From Paraburkholderia dioscoreae (GTDB lineage Bacteria; Pseudomonadota; Gammaproteobacteria; Burkholderiales; Burkholderiaceae), in NCBI RefSeq assembly GCF_902459535.1, contig NZ_LR699557.1, positions 1 to 64,000 on the forward strand: a stretch of 64,000 bases of DNA. Direction: 5' to 3'. The notes below the pieces were generated by a model. The model had not been told where the DNA came from. It worked only from the letters and a program-made list of their open reading frames with translations, and did not search any database. This document shows positions 16,611-26,153 of this stretch, piece by piece. Position numbers and translations under genes: made by a program. Positions within the stretch are counted from its first letter, which is position 1; each line of letters starts with the position of its first letter.

Positions 16611-17225
16611 TTACCGTGCCGACTGGAACGACTCGGCGGCCTTCCAGAGCAGTGCGCCAAGCAGCGCGGCAACCACCAGCCAGTAGCCAGCAAGAACCGG
16701 CACCGGCACGAGCAGCACGCCGAACAGCGTGCCCGTCACGATCAGCAGCCCGTGGCCTGCGAGGTGGAAAGAAAGCGGGCTGACGAACCCGGCCGCGGCT
16801 GCCTTGATCTTCCTGCGCGCAGTACCGTCGATGAACATACCAAGCGCGAAGCACAATGTGCCCACGATCCACATCTTCATCACCATCGCACGGAACATCG
16901 CCCTGTACGCGAGCAGCCAGAAGTTTTCGGTCCACGTGTGGGCGAAGGTTGACATGCCGCCGTCGTTGAGGCCGCCGACATTGCTGGACGCCGCCAGCGT
17001 GCGATGAAGGAGGCCGTTGTCCACGAACGACCTCTTGAACAGCTCGTTAGCCGCGCGTACCGCTGCGTCGGCCCTGTCCTGTCCGACCGACGCGACAAGG
17101 GACTCAGTCTCGACGTCCGGCACCTCGAACAGTTTCCTGTCCGGTATCGCGGGCATTACAGCGATCGACAGGACGGGCACAAGCAGGAACCAGACTTTCA
17201 GGTGCGATCCGAACCGGCTAGCCAT
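16611..17225 (-). CDS. DUF4400-family conjugation membrane protein
   Basis: 204 residues with about four membrane segments (residues 10-27, 108-132, 150-172, 172-195) and a large loop containing HTWTENFWLLAYRAMFRAMV. This arrangement fits DUF4400 proteins found beside TraD in ICE and plasmid transfer regions. It overlaps the preceding small gene by 8 nt. It would sit in the inner membrane with the transfer machinery; its exact role is not known. Confidence 0.6.
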   Translation of the reverse strand: MASRFGSHLKVWFLLVPVLSIAVMPAIPDRKLFEVPDVETESLVASVGQDRADAAVRAANELFKRSFVDNGLLHRTLAASSNVGGLNDGGMSTFAHTWTENFWLLAYRAMFRAMVMKMWIVGTLCFALGMFIDGTARRKIKAAAAGFVSPLSFHLAGHGLLIVTGTLFGVLLVPVPVLAGYWLVVAALLGALLWKAAESFQSAR

Positions 17226-17469
17226 GGATCAGCCTCACGACGGCAAGAAGCGGGATCGCGGTTATCGCGAGCATTCCCCCCCAGAACAGCTGCGGGCGGT
17301 TCACTGCGATGGAAGCAAGTGCGTAGCACCGGGCACCCGCACCCCAGGTGAACTCTTCTGGCGGCGTCGCGTCCGGCTCGTCAAACGCGCTCGCAGTGTT
17401 GAGCGCGCGCCGGGCCATGTCCGAATCAACCCGCGACAACTTCGCTATTATCGTAACGGTGAGCGACAT
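17218..17469 (-). CDS. Small conjugation-associated membrane protein
   Basis: 83 residues; the ATG at 17469 follows GAGGAATACG. Residues 58-80 form a C-terminal membrane anchor (LFWGGMLAITAIPLLAVV). It overlaps the upstream gene by 44 nt and the DUF4400 gene by 8 nt, so it is tightly coupled. No family recognised. Confidence 0.5.
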   Translation of the reverse strand: MSLTVTIIAKLSRVDSDMARRALNTASAFDEPDATPPEEFTWGAGARCYALASIAVNRPQLFWGGMLAITAIPLLAVVRLIHG

Positions 17470-17944
17470 CGTATTCCTCAAAGTAGCGACGGAACGCCTC
17501 GCCCTGCAACACGCGCGAGGCCAGTTGGAAAGCTGCGGTGCGCTCGGTAATGTGTTCCGGGCAGCGCTCATCGACCATTTCCAGCTCGCTGTTCTGATGC
17601 CGCTCTTCAAATGCCGGAATAGGCTCGAGCATGGGCGACCAGACGCTGACCTTGTCACCCCGGCGGGCCACATAACGACGCGCATAGAGCGACTTGGCCG
17701 GCTCAAACAGTCCCTGCATGAAAGCCACGTGCTGGTCCCCCGTGCGCTTAGCCCGCTTGAAACTTGCCAGCGCCGACTCGATCATTTCTGCCGCAAGCGG
17801 CCCTGAGTCTCCAACGAAGCGCTCGCCAATGAAATCGGCAACCCGCGAGCATGCAAGCTCCAGATCCGGCGCAACGTTGAACACGGGAATCAGCTTGTGC
17901 GAGAGCTTGTGATCGCGAATGATGTTTTTGAAAACAGCGGACAT
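17426..17944 (-). CDS. Hypothetical protein downstream of TraD
   Basis: 172 residues, soluble and charged, starting MSAVFKNIIRDHKLSHKLI. It starts 10 nt after the TraD stop. The 44-nt overlap with the next gene is long but both frames look coding. No domain recognised; conjugation-linked by position. Confidence 0.55.
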   Translation of the reverse strand: MSAVFKNIIRDHKLSHKLIPVFNVAPDLELACSRVADFIGERFVGDSGPLAAEMIESALASFKRAKRTGDQHVAFMQGLFEPAKSLYARRYVARRGDKVSVWSPMLEPIPAFEERHQNSELEMVDERCPEHITERTAAFQLASRVLQGEAFRRYFEEYDVAHRYDNSEVVAG

Positions 17945-17954
17945 ATTGTGTAGT

Positions 17955-19826
17955 TCAGCCTTCGATAATAGGAATTCGGCCCTGGTAGACGGCACCGCCG
18001 GAGATGCGCATGAAATATTGCAGGTTCGGCAAACGATGAATCAGCGGCATGGGAATCAGTGGCACCTTCTCAAGCTGAAGCGTGCGTGACTGGGATCCAC
18101 TGAATTCCATTGCATGCGACTCGGTCGTGGTGTTCGTGCTATTCGAGATGTTTACAACCCGAATCGCTGTCTCCCCCACCTTGTCCGAGAACCACTTGGC
18201 GGTATCGCTATCTTCAAGTCTAAGGATGACCTGGTTGTTCAGGTTGCCCAAAACCTGCAGCATTTTGGCGGCGTTTCCGAGTTTGGCTTCGAGGTCGGCA
18301 CGCGCCTGGAATGCGACAAACGCCTTGAATCCCGCGCCCCGTCCCTTGTTCAGGATCTGGATCACCTGTTCGTTGATCGCTTCGGCAATCTCGTCAATGA
18401 TCAGAACGACATCAGGCTTTTCCGCGTAAAAGTTGTAGATTGAGCCGCAGACCGCCGCGACGTCCGACAGCGCCATCGAAGCAATCGCTTTCTGGACGAT
18501 GTTGTTCGAGAGCGAGTCAAGGCCCATGTACAGCACGGCCTTCTGCTTGATGATCTTGTCGATGTCCCAGATCTCGCGCTCGTCCTCGAAATCGTCCGCC
18601 TTTGGCGCGAGCATCAGCCCCGTCTCGCCGGTGGCAAGCATCTGTAGCAGCGGGAGCGCAGACGCGATGATCCGCATGTAGTGCTCGCGGTCGTGCGTGT
18701 GCGTAGCAATCAGCCCGTCGATGGTTTCGTGTCCGCGGTCGTGCGCAGCGAACCGGTCCATGTAGAGCTTGGCCATTCCGTCGACAAGCGAAACGTCGTT
18801 CTTTCGAACCGAGTCCTTGACCGTCTGCGCGACCGTCAACTCCTCCCAGTTCGGCAGTCCGTTTTCGAGAAAGAAGCGACGCAGCGAGCGATCCAGCAAA
18901 GTGCCGATGCCGGACTGCGCGTATTTCAGGATCGAGCGCAGATTCGGCTTGTCGCCCACGTACAGCTCGCCCTTCACCGCGCGGTCAATGAACAGGAACG
19001 CGAAGTCGCGGAAGGGCCCCTCTTCCATCAGCTGAGCGATGCGCGACGGGATTTCCGACGGCTGCGACCAGTTCTCAAGGGGGTTCAGGCGGATCGACTC
19101 GTGCGGCTTGGCCTGATTGAAGTACAGGAATTTGCGACCGGCGCGTGCGCACTCCTTCTCGACACGCTTTTTCCACTCGTCGTCGTTTTTAGGGTCAACG
19201 ATGATGAGCACGTCTTTGGGGTTGTGGATAACCTGCGTCGAGATCACTTCGTAGGTGCGCGTCTTGCCTGCACCGGTCGTGCCGCCGACGAGCGTGTGAC
19301 CGCCCATCGCCTTGTAGTGAAACGGCACGCGGACCTTTTTCGGCTCCATGCCGTGAATCCATGAGGAACCCTGCGGCATGCGATCACGGATACTGTCGTT
19401 CGGTGCGAACAGACGTTCGATACGCGCTTCGGTCTTTCGACCCAAGTCCGTCTTGTTCAGCCATTTCGGCAACGACGGAATGTCCGTCACGGGCATACGA
19501 AGGATGTCGTGCGCGATCTGCGTGTGCTTCTGGGTCCACTCGAAGCCTGTCCCCAGATACATCGAGTCCTCGCGCTCGCGCATCTTGCGCTGCAACTCCA
19601 GCAGCTTGCCAATGTGAATCTTGCTAAGCCACTTCGTTGAGATCGCCATGCGGAAGCTGAGCGCCCGCCACACCTGAACCGCACGAACAGCCAGCATCGC
19701 GAAACATGCCAGCGCGAACGCCCATCCATAGGGCATGCCCGATACGAAGATGCCCACGATTGCGACCGGCCAGACGATCAGCGGCCGGAATTCGTAGATA
19801 GGCCGGAAATGGTTGATGTAGTTCAT
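17955..19826 (-). CDS. traD: Type IV coupling protein TraD
   Basis: 623 residues. Two N-terminal membrane segments (about 15-32 and 33-52) anchor a large cytoplasmic ATPase. Walker A is GGTTGAGKTRT at about residue 180; Walker B is VVLIIDEIAE near residue 475, followed by GRGAGFKAFVAFQARADLEAKLG. Coupling proteins bring the relaxase-DNA complex to the secretion channel and pump DNA. The sequence fits the TraD type of SXT/MobH systems, which agrees with the TraI_2 gene directly upstream (ATGA overlap). All T4SS genes to 27.2 kb are on the same strand with little spacing. Confidence 0.9.
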   Translation of the reverse strand: MNYINHFRPIYEFRPLIVWPVAIVGIFVSGMPYGWAFALACFAMLAVRAVQVWRALSFRMAISTKWLSKIHIGKLLELQRKMREREDSMYLGTGFEWTQKHTQIAHDILRMPVTDIPSLPKWLNKTDLGRKTEARIERLFAPNDSIRDRMPQGSSWIHGMEPKKVRVPFHYKAMGGHTLVGGTTGAGKTRTYEVISTQVIHNPKDVLIIVDPKNDDEWKKRVEKECARAGRKFLYFNQAKPHESIRLNPLENWSQPSEIPSRIAQLMEEGPFRDFAFLFIDRAVKGELYVGDKPNLRSILKYAQSGIGTLLDRSLRRFFLENGLPNWEELTVAQTVKDSVRKNDVSLVDGMAKLYMDRFAAHDRGHETIDGLIATHTHDREHYMRIIASALPLLQMLATGETGLMLAPKADDFEDEREIWDIDKIIKQKAVLYMGLDSLSNNIVQKAIASMALSDVAAVCGSIYNFYAEKPDVVLIIDEIAEAINEQVIQILNKGRGAGFKAFVAFQARADLEAKLGNAAKMLQVLGNLNNQVILRLEDSDTAKWFSDKVGETAIRVVNISNSTNTTTESHAMEFSGSQSRTLQLEKVPLIPMPLIHRLPNLQYFMRISGGAVYQGRIPIIEG

Positions 19827-21178
19827 GCCGCGGGCCGCTCCATAATCAGGCGACCAGCACGTTCAACGATGCAGATGTCGTTGCCGGCCGCGCGCAGAAG
19901 AAGCGTGCGCTTCCTCAGCTGCTCAACGAGGGTGTCACTCGTTATTCCGTAGCCGCCGATCAGACGCTTCTGCACGGCCAGCCCCTTTTCCTCCCACGTC
20001 ACCTTGGCTTTCCCTGCTGCAACGTCGCCGGCGAGCGCGCGGAAGAACTCCCGCAGCATCGCCGAGCCCGGGCCCAGGATCTCCGTTAGCTCCTCCTCCG
20101 TTGGTCCGGTACGCGTTTGCCGCGCGGCTGACGGCGTTCCCCCCGCCATCCGTGAAGGGTCAACCGCAGGCGCTGCTGTCACGGCAGGTTCAACGGGTCC
20201 AGTCGCGGCCGCGGTGGCGGCCTGGGCTTCGCTGCGCTCCAACGCATCGAGCAACGACTGGGAAAGCTGTGGGCCGCCCGGCACCGCGCCGGATGCGGGA
20301 GCAGCGGCCGGTGCTGGCGGTGACGCCGCCGGCTGTGCGCCAGGGGAAGTGGCTACCTCAGCCGCCGCCGCGGACGTTGCGACCGCTGCGCCCGCCTGAT
20401 CCGGTGGCGCCGCAACAGGTGCGACCTGCGGCTGAAGTTCCAGCGCGACGTGCACTGCCGACGGCACATCAAACTTCACAGGGGCGAAGACCCCGCGCTG
20501 CGCCTTTCGCTCGAATTCGACCGAGACATCCATCGCCTGGCGCACCACCTTGTGCACCAGCGCTTCGAAGCCCTGCGGACTTTTTTCCGGATTGATGGCA
20601 CCGAAGAGATCGGCCAGCACGGCGTTATCAAGCCCCGACAGCAGTTCGGGCGTGATAACGGTCTGCGCGAACATTGCAGTACGCATGCGCTCGCCTTTCA
20701 GCGGGGCGGGTCGACGGTGGACTACGTAGTCGCCGTCGCCGATCCAGTTCCCGAAAGCGCCATGTGCCGCTGGGCTCCATGGCGTGCGGTCGGCAACACG
20801 CACAAACTCGAAGTGCCGGCATGGCTCGTCGAGCGACGAACTGGCTGCAGCAAGGAACACCGCATAGATGTATTGCGGCTCCAGCCTGCGGCGTTTGTCC
20901 GACGTCATGTCGGCGGCGAACTTTTGCCCGCCCGCGAGGCGCATCGCGTAGAAGGTCGATTCGATGGTCGCGCGGAAAGCGCCACCCGGCTCCGCGTGCA
21001 ACTCTGGCGTAAGCGGCATGGACGAAAACCACGCGGCGCACCGCCGAAGGACCGAAAGCCATTTCCGCTCGAACTCAGCTTCCGTGCTCTCATTGGCGCA
21101 CTGCCGTACGAGCTCGATGCGCTTCGCGTGGGTATTCAGCAAGTCGTTCACCACAGCCGGGCGATGGGAGGCTGTCAT
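19823..21178 (-). CDS. TraI_2 (MobH-type relaxase-like) protein with altered active site
   Basis: 451 residues. Residues 35-165 match the TraI_2 domain of MobH relaxases (WFSSMPLTPELHAEPGGAFR, YIYAVFLAAASSSLDEP, GNWIG). MobH enzymes carry an HHH...GGLLxHT motif for nicking; here the aligned segment reads ELHAEPGGAFRATIE, so most of the histidines are missing. The middle is a long Ala/Pro linker, and the C-terminal 110 residues form a second conserved domain ending IVERAGRLIMERPAA. It overlaps both VirB6-like and TraD genes by ATGA. Either the site uses other residues or the protein is a non-catalytic partner; no second relaxase is visible in the window. Confidence 0.65.
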   Translation of the reverse strand: MTASHRPAVVNDLLNTHAKRIELVRQCANESTEAEFERKWLSVLRRCAAWFSSMPLTPELHAEPGGAFRATIESTFYAMRLAGGQKFAADMTSDKRRRLEPQYIYAVFLAAASSSLDEPCRHFEFVRVADRTPWSPAAHGAFGNWIGDGDYVVHRRPAPLKGERMRTAMFAQTVITPELLSGLDNAVLADLFGAINPEKSPQGFEALVHKVVRQAMDVSVEFERKAQRGVFAPVKFDVPSAVHVALELQPQVAPVAAPPDQAGAAVATSAAAAEVATSPGAQPAASPPAPAAAPASGAVPGGPQLSQSLLDALERSEAQAATAAATGPVEPAVTAAPAVDPSRMAGGTPSAARQTRTGPTEEELTEILGPGSAMLREFFRALAGDVAAGKAKVTWEEKGLAVQKRLIGGYGITSDTLVEQLRKRTLLLRAAGNDICIVERAGRLIMERPAA

Positions 21179-22221
21179 GGGATAAAGCTCCGTGCGAGCT
21201 TGAGCGCCCCTGTGCCCGTCGCGCCAGCGCCGCTACCAAACATACCAGCGAGCTTCGGAATTTCAAACGACAGCAGCAGAATGAAAACGGCAAGATCGAA
21301 AGCGTAGGCGCCGGTCGACGTGGCGCCACTGACATTCGTGGCCTTTTGTACCGCGGTTGCGATATTGGCACCCATCAGCCTGATCAGGACCGCGACCATG
21401 ACAATGTACATGCCGGAATGGATCATCCAGTCGAGCCATTTCATGAAGTAGTTTCGTGTGTAGCTCGAAAATCCAAGCGCGATCGCGATCGGTCCCAGAA
21501 CGATCCCCACTGCCGCCTGAATCTGGCCGACAGCGCTGTAGTAGGCAAAGACGATCGAGGCGATCAGTACGACGACGAACGCAAGGAACAGTCCGATAGC
21601 ATCGACCACAGTCCCCGTCAGATCCGTAAGGAGCTTGATGCTGACGAAGCGGGTCTTCACGGCATCGAACATCGTGCCGGCCAGGGTTGCCATCTGTGCC
21701 GGAATGCTGTTACTGGACCCGCCCGATATGTGCGTCGCAAGCTGCTCGAACCAGGTCCAGAACCCGGCAGCTGACGTGGAATAGCCCAGATACAGCGCGA
21801 CGAAGATGCCCAGCACTGCCACTTCTTCAAACAGGTTGACCCATGCCGAGATGGGATGATGCGTGCCCGAAAAGCGGACGCCGAGGAGGACAAGCGATAT
21901 GACGCCCAGCCCCCACGCAAACTTGTTCGCTTCGTCCATCACGCTTGCGCTAGCCGTCACAGCAGCGGGAATGATGCCTCCAAGCAGGGTCTGAATCTGG
22001 CTGACCGCGTCGGTCGAGCCTTTCCCGAAGTCCCCGTCGGCGCTTGTCAGAGGCTTCGCACTCGTCGACGATCCCGTAGCTGGGGAACCGGTAGACAGCG
22101 TTGAGCCGTCCGGAAGGGTCATGTTGTCGTCTGCGAACGCAGCGGGCTCTGCCAGTGTGGTGACGAGCAGGCAGACCATGACCGACAGCCAGCGCAGCCG
22201 CTTGAGAGAAAAAATGGCCAC
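21175..22221 (-). CDS. VirB6/TrbL-like T4SS membrane protein
   Basis: 348 residues with an N-terminal signal-like segment followed by at least five membrane helices (about 85-115, 130-150, 205-235, 235-260, 270-295). GPIAIALGFSSYTRNYFMKWLDWMI is typical of the TrbL/VirB6 family. These proteins form part of the inner membrane channel for DNA. It starts 3 nt after the VirB5-like stop and overlaps TraI_2 by ATGA. Confidence 0.8.
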   Translation of the reverse strand: MAIFSLKRLRWLSVMVCLLVTTLAEPAAFADDNMTLPDGSTLSTGSPATGSSTSAKPLTSADGDFGKGSTDAVSQIQTLLGGIIPAAVTASASVMDEANKFAWGLGVISLVLLGVRFSGTHHPISAWVNLFEEVAVLGIFVALYLGYSTSAAGFWTWFEQLATHISGGSSNSIPAQMATLAGTMFDAVKTRFVSIKLLTDLTGTVVDAIGLFLAFVVVLIASIVFAYYSAVGQIQAAVGIVLGPIAIALGFSSYTRNYFMKWLDWMIHSGMYIVMVAVLIRLMGANIATAVQKATNVSGATSTGAYAFDLAVFILLLSFEIPKLAGMFGSGAGATGTGALKLARSFIP

Positions 22222-22224
22222 GGT

Positions 22225-22992
22225 TCACTGCCCCAGTACTTTGGACGAACCTATCGTCGCGTTGTAGGTCGCGCGCTGTTGATCCAGTTGAGCCTGCAAC
22301 GCCGACCTGGCAGTGTTGTTTGCCTGGTCGCTCGACGCTGTTTGCGCCTTAGTCACGCTATCTGCCTGCTGCTTGGAGGCCATCATCTGCAACATGTCGC
22401 TGTTCTGGCTCGCGACGATATCCAGTAGGTGCGTCGTGAGTTGCGCTGTCGCTTCCGCAGTCGGCGACATGTTCAGCTGGTCCTGGATTTCCTGACGGCG
22501 CTTGGCAAGGGTGCTCACGTGCGAAATGACGTCGTTGCCCATCTGGAACATCTGCTTGGCCGTCTGGTCGTTGTTGCTGATGAGCGTGCTCTGATCAGAA
22601 AACCACTGCGCGGGCGTCTTGCCGGACTGCGTGATCAGCGCCTGCACCTTCGTCGCATACTCAGCGTTGGATTGCAGACCACCATACAGGGACTTCAGCG
22701 TGTCGGTGTACTTGGTCAGGCTGGTGATGTCATTGGTGATCGAGGTCGCCTGCGCGAGCATCGCGGAGGGGTTCAGGTTGGTCGCCTGCTTCAACTGGTT
22801 CAGCATCATCTGATACTGATAGACCAGGTTGGTGTCCTGGTACACCTCGCCCTTGACCGCGCCGATTGCAGTCATCGTGTTCTGGATCAGGTTGGTCGGA
22901 TCGATGACGGCAAGCTGTGCGTAGGCCTGTGACATAAGACCGAGGGTCAGCGCGGCCGTCGCCGTCGCGGTGCGGAGCAGTGTTTTGATCAT
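22225..22992 (-). CDS. VirB5/TrbJ-like T4SS protein
   Basis: 255 residues with a signal peptide ending AYAQ. The mature protein is almost wholly helical and Gln/Asn/Thr-rich, with DPTNLIQNTMTAIGAVKGE and YQYQMMLNQLKQATN near the start, the usual TrbJ/VirB5 signature. VirB5 proteins are minor pilus components at the tip. It lies 29 nt after the VirB4 gene, with CAGGAG upstream of the start. Confidence 0.8.
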   Translation of the reverse strand: MIKTLLRTATATAALTLGLMSQAYAQLAVIDPTNLIQNTMTAIGAVKGEVYQDTNLVYQYQMMLNQLKQATNLNPSAMLAQATSITNDITSLTKYTDTLKSLYGGLQSNAEYATKVQALITQSGKTPAQWFSDQSTLISNNDQTAKQMFQMGNDVISHVSTLAKRRQEIQDQLNMSPTAEATAQLTTHLLDIVASQNSDMLQMMASKQQADSVTKAQTASSDQANNTARSALQAQLDQQRATYNATIGSSKVLGQ

Positions 22993-23021
22993 GGTGAGTA
23001 TTTCCAGGAGTAAGACTGACG

Positions 23022-25484
23022 TTATGCGTTTGCGAGGACGTCACGCACGTATGCGTCCTGCCAGTTGTCGACGCCCGACTTCACGTGCTTGTCGAGAATC
23101 GCCTGAGCGCGACCGTCCGAGCGCAGATAGGCAAGCGATTCCTTCGGAAAGCTCGCCTGCAGCATGCGCGTCTGCGTCGACGTCACCCACAGGTAGTCGC
23201 GATTGGGCACCGCGTTCGAGATCATCCTGATCTGGTGCTCGGTCAGACCGAAAATCTCCCGATACAGAGTCTGGTTGTTGATCGCGTCGCTGTTGGGAAG
23301 GTAGATGATGTTCGGGATGTTCTCCTTCATGATCTCGAAGTTGGCCACCCGCGCAAGCTGGCCGAGCGACTGCGTTGCCATAAGCAACGCCGCATTCAGC
23401 TTACGGATGGTCACAGCCCAGATTTCGAGCCGTGCATAGAACTTCGGGTAGGTGAAGAAGAACCCGGCCTCTTCGATCTCGATGACGGTATAGCGCTTGC
23501 CGTCGAGAATCTGCGCGATCCGGTAGAACGCGTAGTCCATGAACAGCGCGGCGGCCACCGGGAAATTCTGGAACAGGTCTCCCATCTCGATTGACAGGTC
23601 ATCGGAAAGCGAAAAGCCGTCGTCTACGTGATCGAAGAACCGACCGTTTTTCTGCCCTTCGGTCCAGACGGCCAGCCGCTCGCGGAGATCGTCTGGCAGC
23701 AGGGTAATCAGGCCCGTCAGCCGCCACTTTTCGCGCCCATAGGCTTTCGCAAGGGTACGGATGCGCTCGAAGATAATTGTTTCCTGCTGGGGGGTGCAGG
23801 TGTAATCCTCGCCCTCGATGACGAGCTTTACCCACTCTGCCACATACGACCAGTGTTTCTCGTCCCCGATCAGGGAGAGCGGGTTGACCGACGTTGCCGC
23901 CTCAAAACGACCGGTCGCGTCGATGAACTTCCCTCCGCCGAGCAGCGTCGGGATACGGGTCGAGCGGTCCTTGTCGAAGCGGATGCGACGCGCGCCGTGC
24001 CGGCCGGTTTGTGACATCAGATAATTGAGTAGCACCGACTTACCGGCGCCGATCGGGCCAACCACGAGCGTATGGGCTTTGCCGCCGGGGTGGTGCAGAT
24101 CGACGTTCTGTAGCGTTCGATGACGCGTGGGTAGACACGTCAGCGGTCCCGTCTTTTTGCCGGACTGCTGTGTCAGCCATTCATTGAGCGTTGAACCCTC
24201 GCCCACGCTGCACAACGGCGCAATGTCCGAGACGGCGGGCGTCTCAACGAATTGCAGGCGCTTTTGCTGGTCCCAGCGCCCGGGCAACGTCGAACTCCAC
24301 GCGGCGAAAAGGTTGTCTTTCTCGGCAATCACCCCGAAGCCTGCATTGCCAATAACACCGACGACCTGGCGCGTCGCGTCTTCACATTCTTCGGGCGTGT
24401 TGCCGTAGACGATGATCGAAATGTTCGCGAAACCATACTGCTGGCCTTCTGCCTCCAGCTTGGCAAGCGCCTCGCTCGCCTCCTTCGCCAGTTGCTCACG
24501 GCCTTCGTCGTTTTTCTGCTCTTCCTTCGTGGCCCACTGCTTGATGATCGCGACCGGGTTGAACGCGGCAGCCTTGTAGAAGCCGCGGATCTTGCGGATG
24601 TACGCGCTCGCGCGCGAGGTGTCGAGGAAGCGGAACATCACACAAACGTCGAGTTCCGCATCGACCTGCGACAGCACATCGAGAGCCGCTTCCTGGAAGC
24701 CCATCCATTCCTTGACGCCTATAATTCGCGCGTAGACCTTGCCGTGAGCCGACTCAAACATCAGCTGCTCGGCGCCAATGGTTACCTGCGTCTCGGTCAG
24801 ATGCGTGTCCAGCATCGTGACCGGATAGCGCATGCGACGCTTCGGCGTGCCCGGATTTGCACGCTGATGCAGGAACGACAGGGCGTTCTGCAGTTGGAGC
24901 CTTTTCATTTTCAGGCGGGTCACACCGCCCGTGAAGCCGTCGATGACCGCTTCGAAGCGCTTGATCTCGTTTTGCAGCTTGGTGAGGTCAAAGACAAAGG
25001 CGCTCCGGGCAAGCAGCATGTCCTTGGCGGCCTCAAACATCGCGACGGCTACGTTCTTTCCGCCAACCGTCATGTGATAGCCGATCTTGTCGAAAACACG
25101 CGACAGGCCCGTCTCCGGTGTGAACGCGAGTGCGAGCGAATGGGAGTTGCGGAAATACTTGCCGCTGCCAATGTTCTCCTGATTGATCGCATCGACGCGC
25201 GCATCCGCCTCATTCACGAACTCGCCTTCGACTCCGCCCCGGATACGTCGGTGCGAGACCCGCCACCATGCGGTGACACGGTGGTCGAAGTTCCGGCATG
25301 CGTGATCGAGGTTGTCCCGCGCGGCCGTAATGTCGCCTGGGTTCGGTGTGTCCGCGTCGATGCCATCAAACTCGAAAACGGTGACCAGCGAGCCGTCCTT
25401 GTCGAGCACAAGCTCAGGCGTGACGAGCGTCATCCACGGCGCAATTTCCTGCACCGCGCGCTTGCTAAAAGTGCCTATTAGCAT
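23022..25484 (-). CDS. VirB4/TrbE T4SS ATPase
   Basis: 820 residues, the usual VirB4 size. Walker A is GPIGAGKSVLL at about residue 475; the Walker B region is YTVIEIEEAGFFF near residue 670, followed by ATQSLGQLARVAN. VirB4 energises pilus assembly and DNA export at the inner membrane. The start overlaps the VirB3-like gene by 7 nt, a common arrangement in Trb clusters. Confidence 0.9.
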   Translation of the reverse strand: MLIGTFSKRAVQEIAPWMTLVTPELVLDKDGSLVTVFEFDGIDADTPNPGDITAARDNLDHACRNFDHRVTAWWRVSHRRIRGGVEGEFVNEADARVDAINQENIGSGKYFRNSHSLALAFTPETGLSRVFDKIGYHMTVGGKNVAVAMFEAAKDMLLARSAFVFDLTKLQNEIKRFEAVIDGFTGGVTRLKMKRLQLQNALSFLHQRANPGTPKRRMRYPVTMLDTHLTETQVTIGAEQLMFESAHGKVYARIIGVKEWMGFQEAALDVLSQVDAELDVCVMFRFLDTSRASAYIRKIRGFYKAAAFNPVAIIKQWATKEEQKNDEGREQLAKEASEALAKLEAEGQQYGFANISIIVYGNTPEECEDATRQVVGVIGNAGFGVIAEKDNLFAAWSSTLPGRWDQQKRLQFVETPAVSDIAPLCSVGEGSTLNEWLTQQSGKKTGPLTCLPTRHRTLQNVDLHHPGGKAHTLVVGPIGAGKSVLLNYLMSQTGRHGARRIRFDKDRSTRIPTLLGGGKFIDATGRFEAATSVNPLSLIGDEKHWSYVAEWVKLVIEGEDYTCTPQQETIIFERIRTLAKAYGREKWRLTGLITLLPDDLRERLAVWTEGQKNGRFFDHVDDGFSLSDDLSIEMGDLFQNFPVAAALFMDYAFYRIAQILDGKRYTVIEIEEAGFFFTYPKFYARLEIWAVTIRKLNAALLMATQSLGQLARVANFEIMKENIPNIIYLPNSDAINNQTLYREIFGLTEHQIRMISNAVPNRDYLWVTSTQTRMLQASFPKESLAYLRSDGRAQAILDKHVKSGVDNWQDAYVRDVLANA

Positions 25485-25786
25485 GAAAGGTCCTGATCGA
25501 AACCGTAGGGGCGTTTGAAGCGCGCACTGAACTTGCCGTGAGGCTCAGGCGCATACACGTCGGGGTAGCGGTTATAGATGAGCATCACCATCCGCCACCA
25601 CGGATCTTTCGAACTACGCCACCGAAGGTAGAAGTGGGCGACGACGCCAAGCGCGAGGAACGACGGCGTCCAGCTCGTGTACGTGAGCAGTGCCGTCAGG
25701 GTGCCGTTGAGAATCGCCAGCATCCGGTCTGCCCCGCCCATCTGACGGGGCAACGAGAGCCCGCGGCTGACCTTGTGCTGGCGCAT
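25478..25786 (-). CDS. VirB3/TrbD-like T4SS protein
   Basis: 102 residues with two adjacent membrane helices (about 25-55), then KDPWWRMVMLIYNRYPDVYAP. Size, topology and position between VirB2 and VirB4 fit the VirB3 family. Inner membrane subunit that works with VirB4. Confidence 0.75.
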   Translation of the reverse strand: MRQHKVSRGLSLPRQMGGADRMLAILNGTLTALLTYTSWTPSFLALGVVAHFYLRWRSSKDPWWRMVMLIYNRYPDVYAPEPHGKFSARFKRPYGFDQDLSC

Positions 25787-25787
25787 A

Positions 25788-26141
25788 TCAGCAGGCGACG
25801 GTCATGTGGAAGTGATCGCGCATGATCGGCACGGCGACCGATGCGATACCCAGGCCGATCAGCACGACCGAGAACGTCTTGGCGATATTGCTCTCCGAAT
25901 TTGCGACGGCGACGCCACCGAGCGTAATCAGCACAATGCCGATACCGTAGAGATAGGGGCCGCTGATGAGGTTGCTGATCGTGCAGATGATGTCCGTCAG
26001 GCCGGTGAGCGACGCATAATCGCCCGCGGCCATCGCTGCGGCGGACGCCACGCTCAACAGCGCGCCGACGATGAGTGGCTTGCCCGGTCGCAGCTTCTTC
26101 GCGACCGTTGCGGCTGTGCTGAAAAACTTTCCTTGCTTCAT
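25788..26141 (-). CDS. VirB2/TrbC-like pilin
   Basis: 117 residues. A long signal region ends AAAMAAGDY; the mature part has two hydrophobic helices (GPYLYGIGIVLITLGGVAV and SVVLIGLGIASVAVPI). This is the conjugative pilin plan. The ATG follows GGGAGCAGGAA. It lies 12 nt after the VirB11 gene. Confidence 0.8.
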   Translation of the reverse strand: MKQGKFFSTAATVAKKLRPGKPLIVGALLSVASAAAMAAGDYASLTGLTDIICTISNLISGPYLYGIGIVLITLGGVAVANSESNIAKTFSVVLIGLGIASVAVPIMRDHFHMTVAC

Positions 26142-26153
26142 TTCCTGCTCCCG

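Noticed and set aside
21108..21126. TCGATGCGCTTCGCG, resembling the leader element
   Set aside because: It is inside the TraI_2 coding frame, encodes a plausible peptide, and has no promoter or start codon context.
24252..25481. 409-codon plus-strand open frame
   Set aside because: It lies entirely opposite the VirB4 gene, whose motifs are intact.
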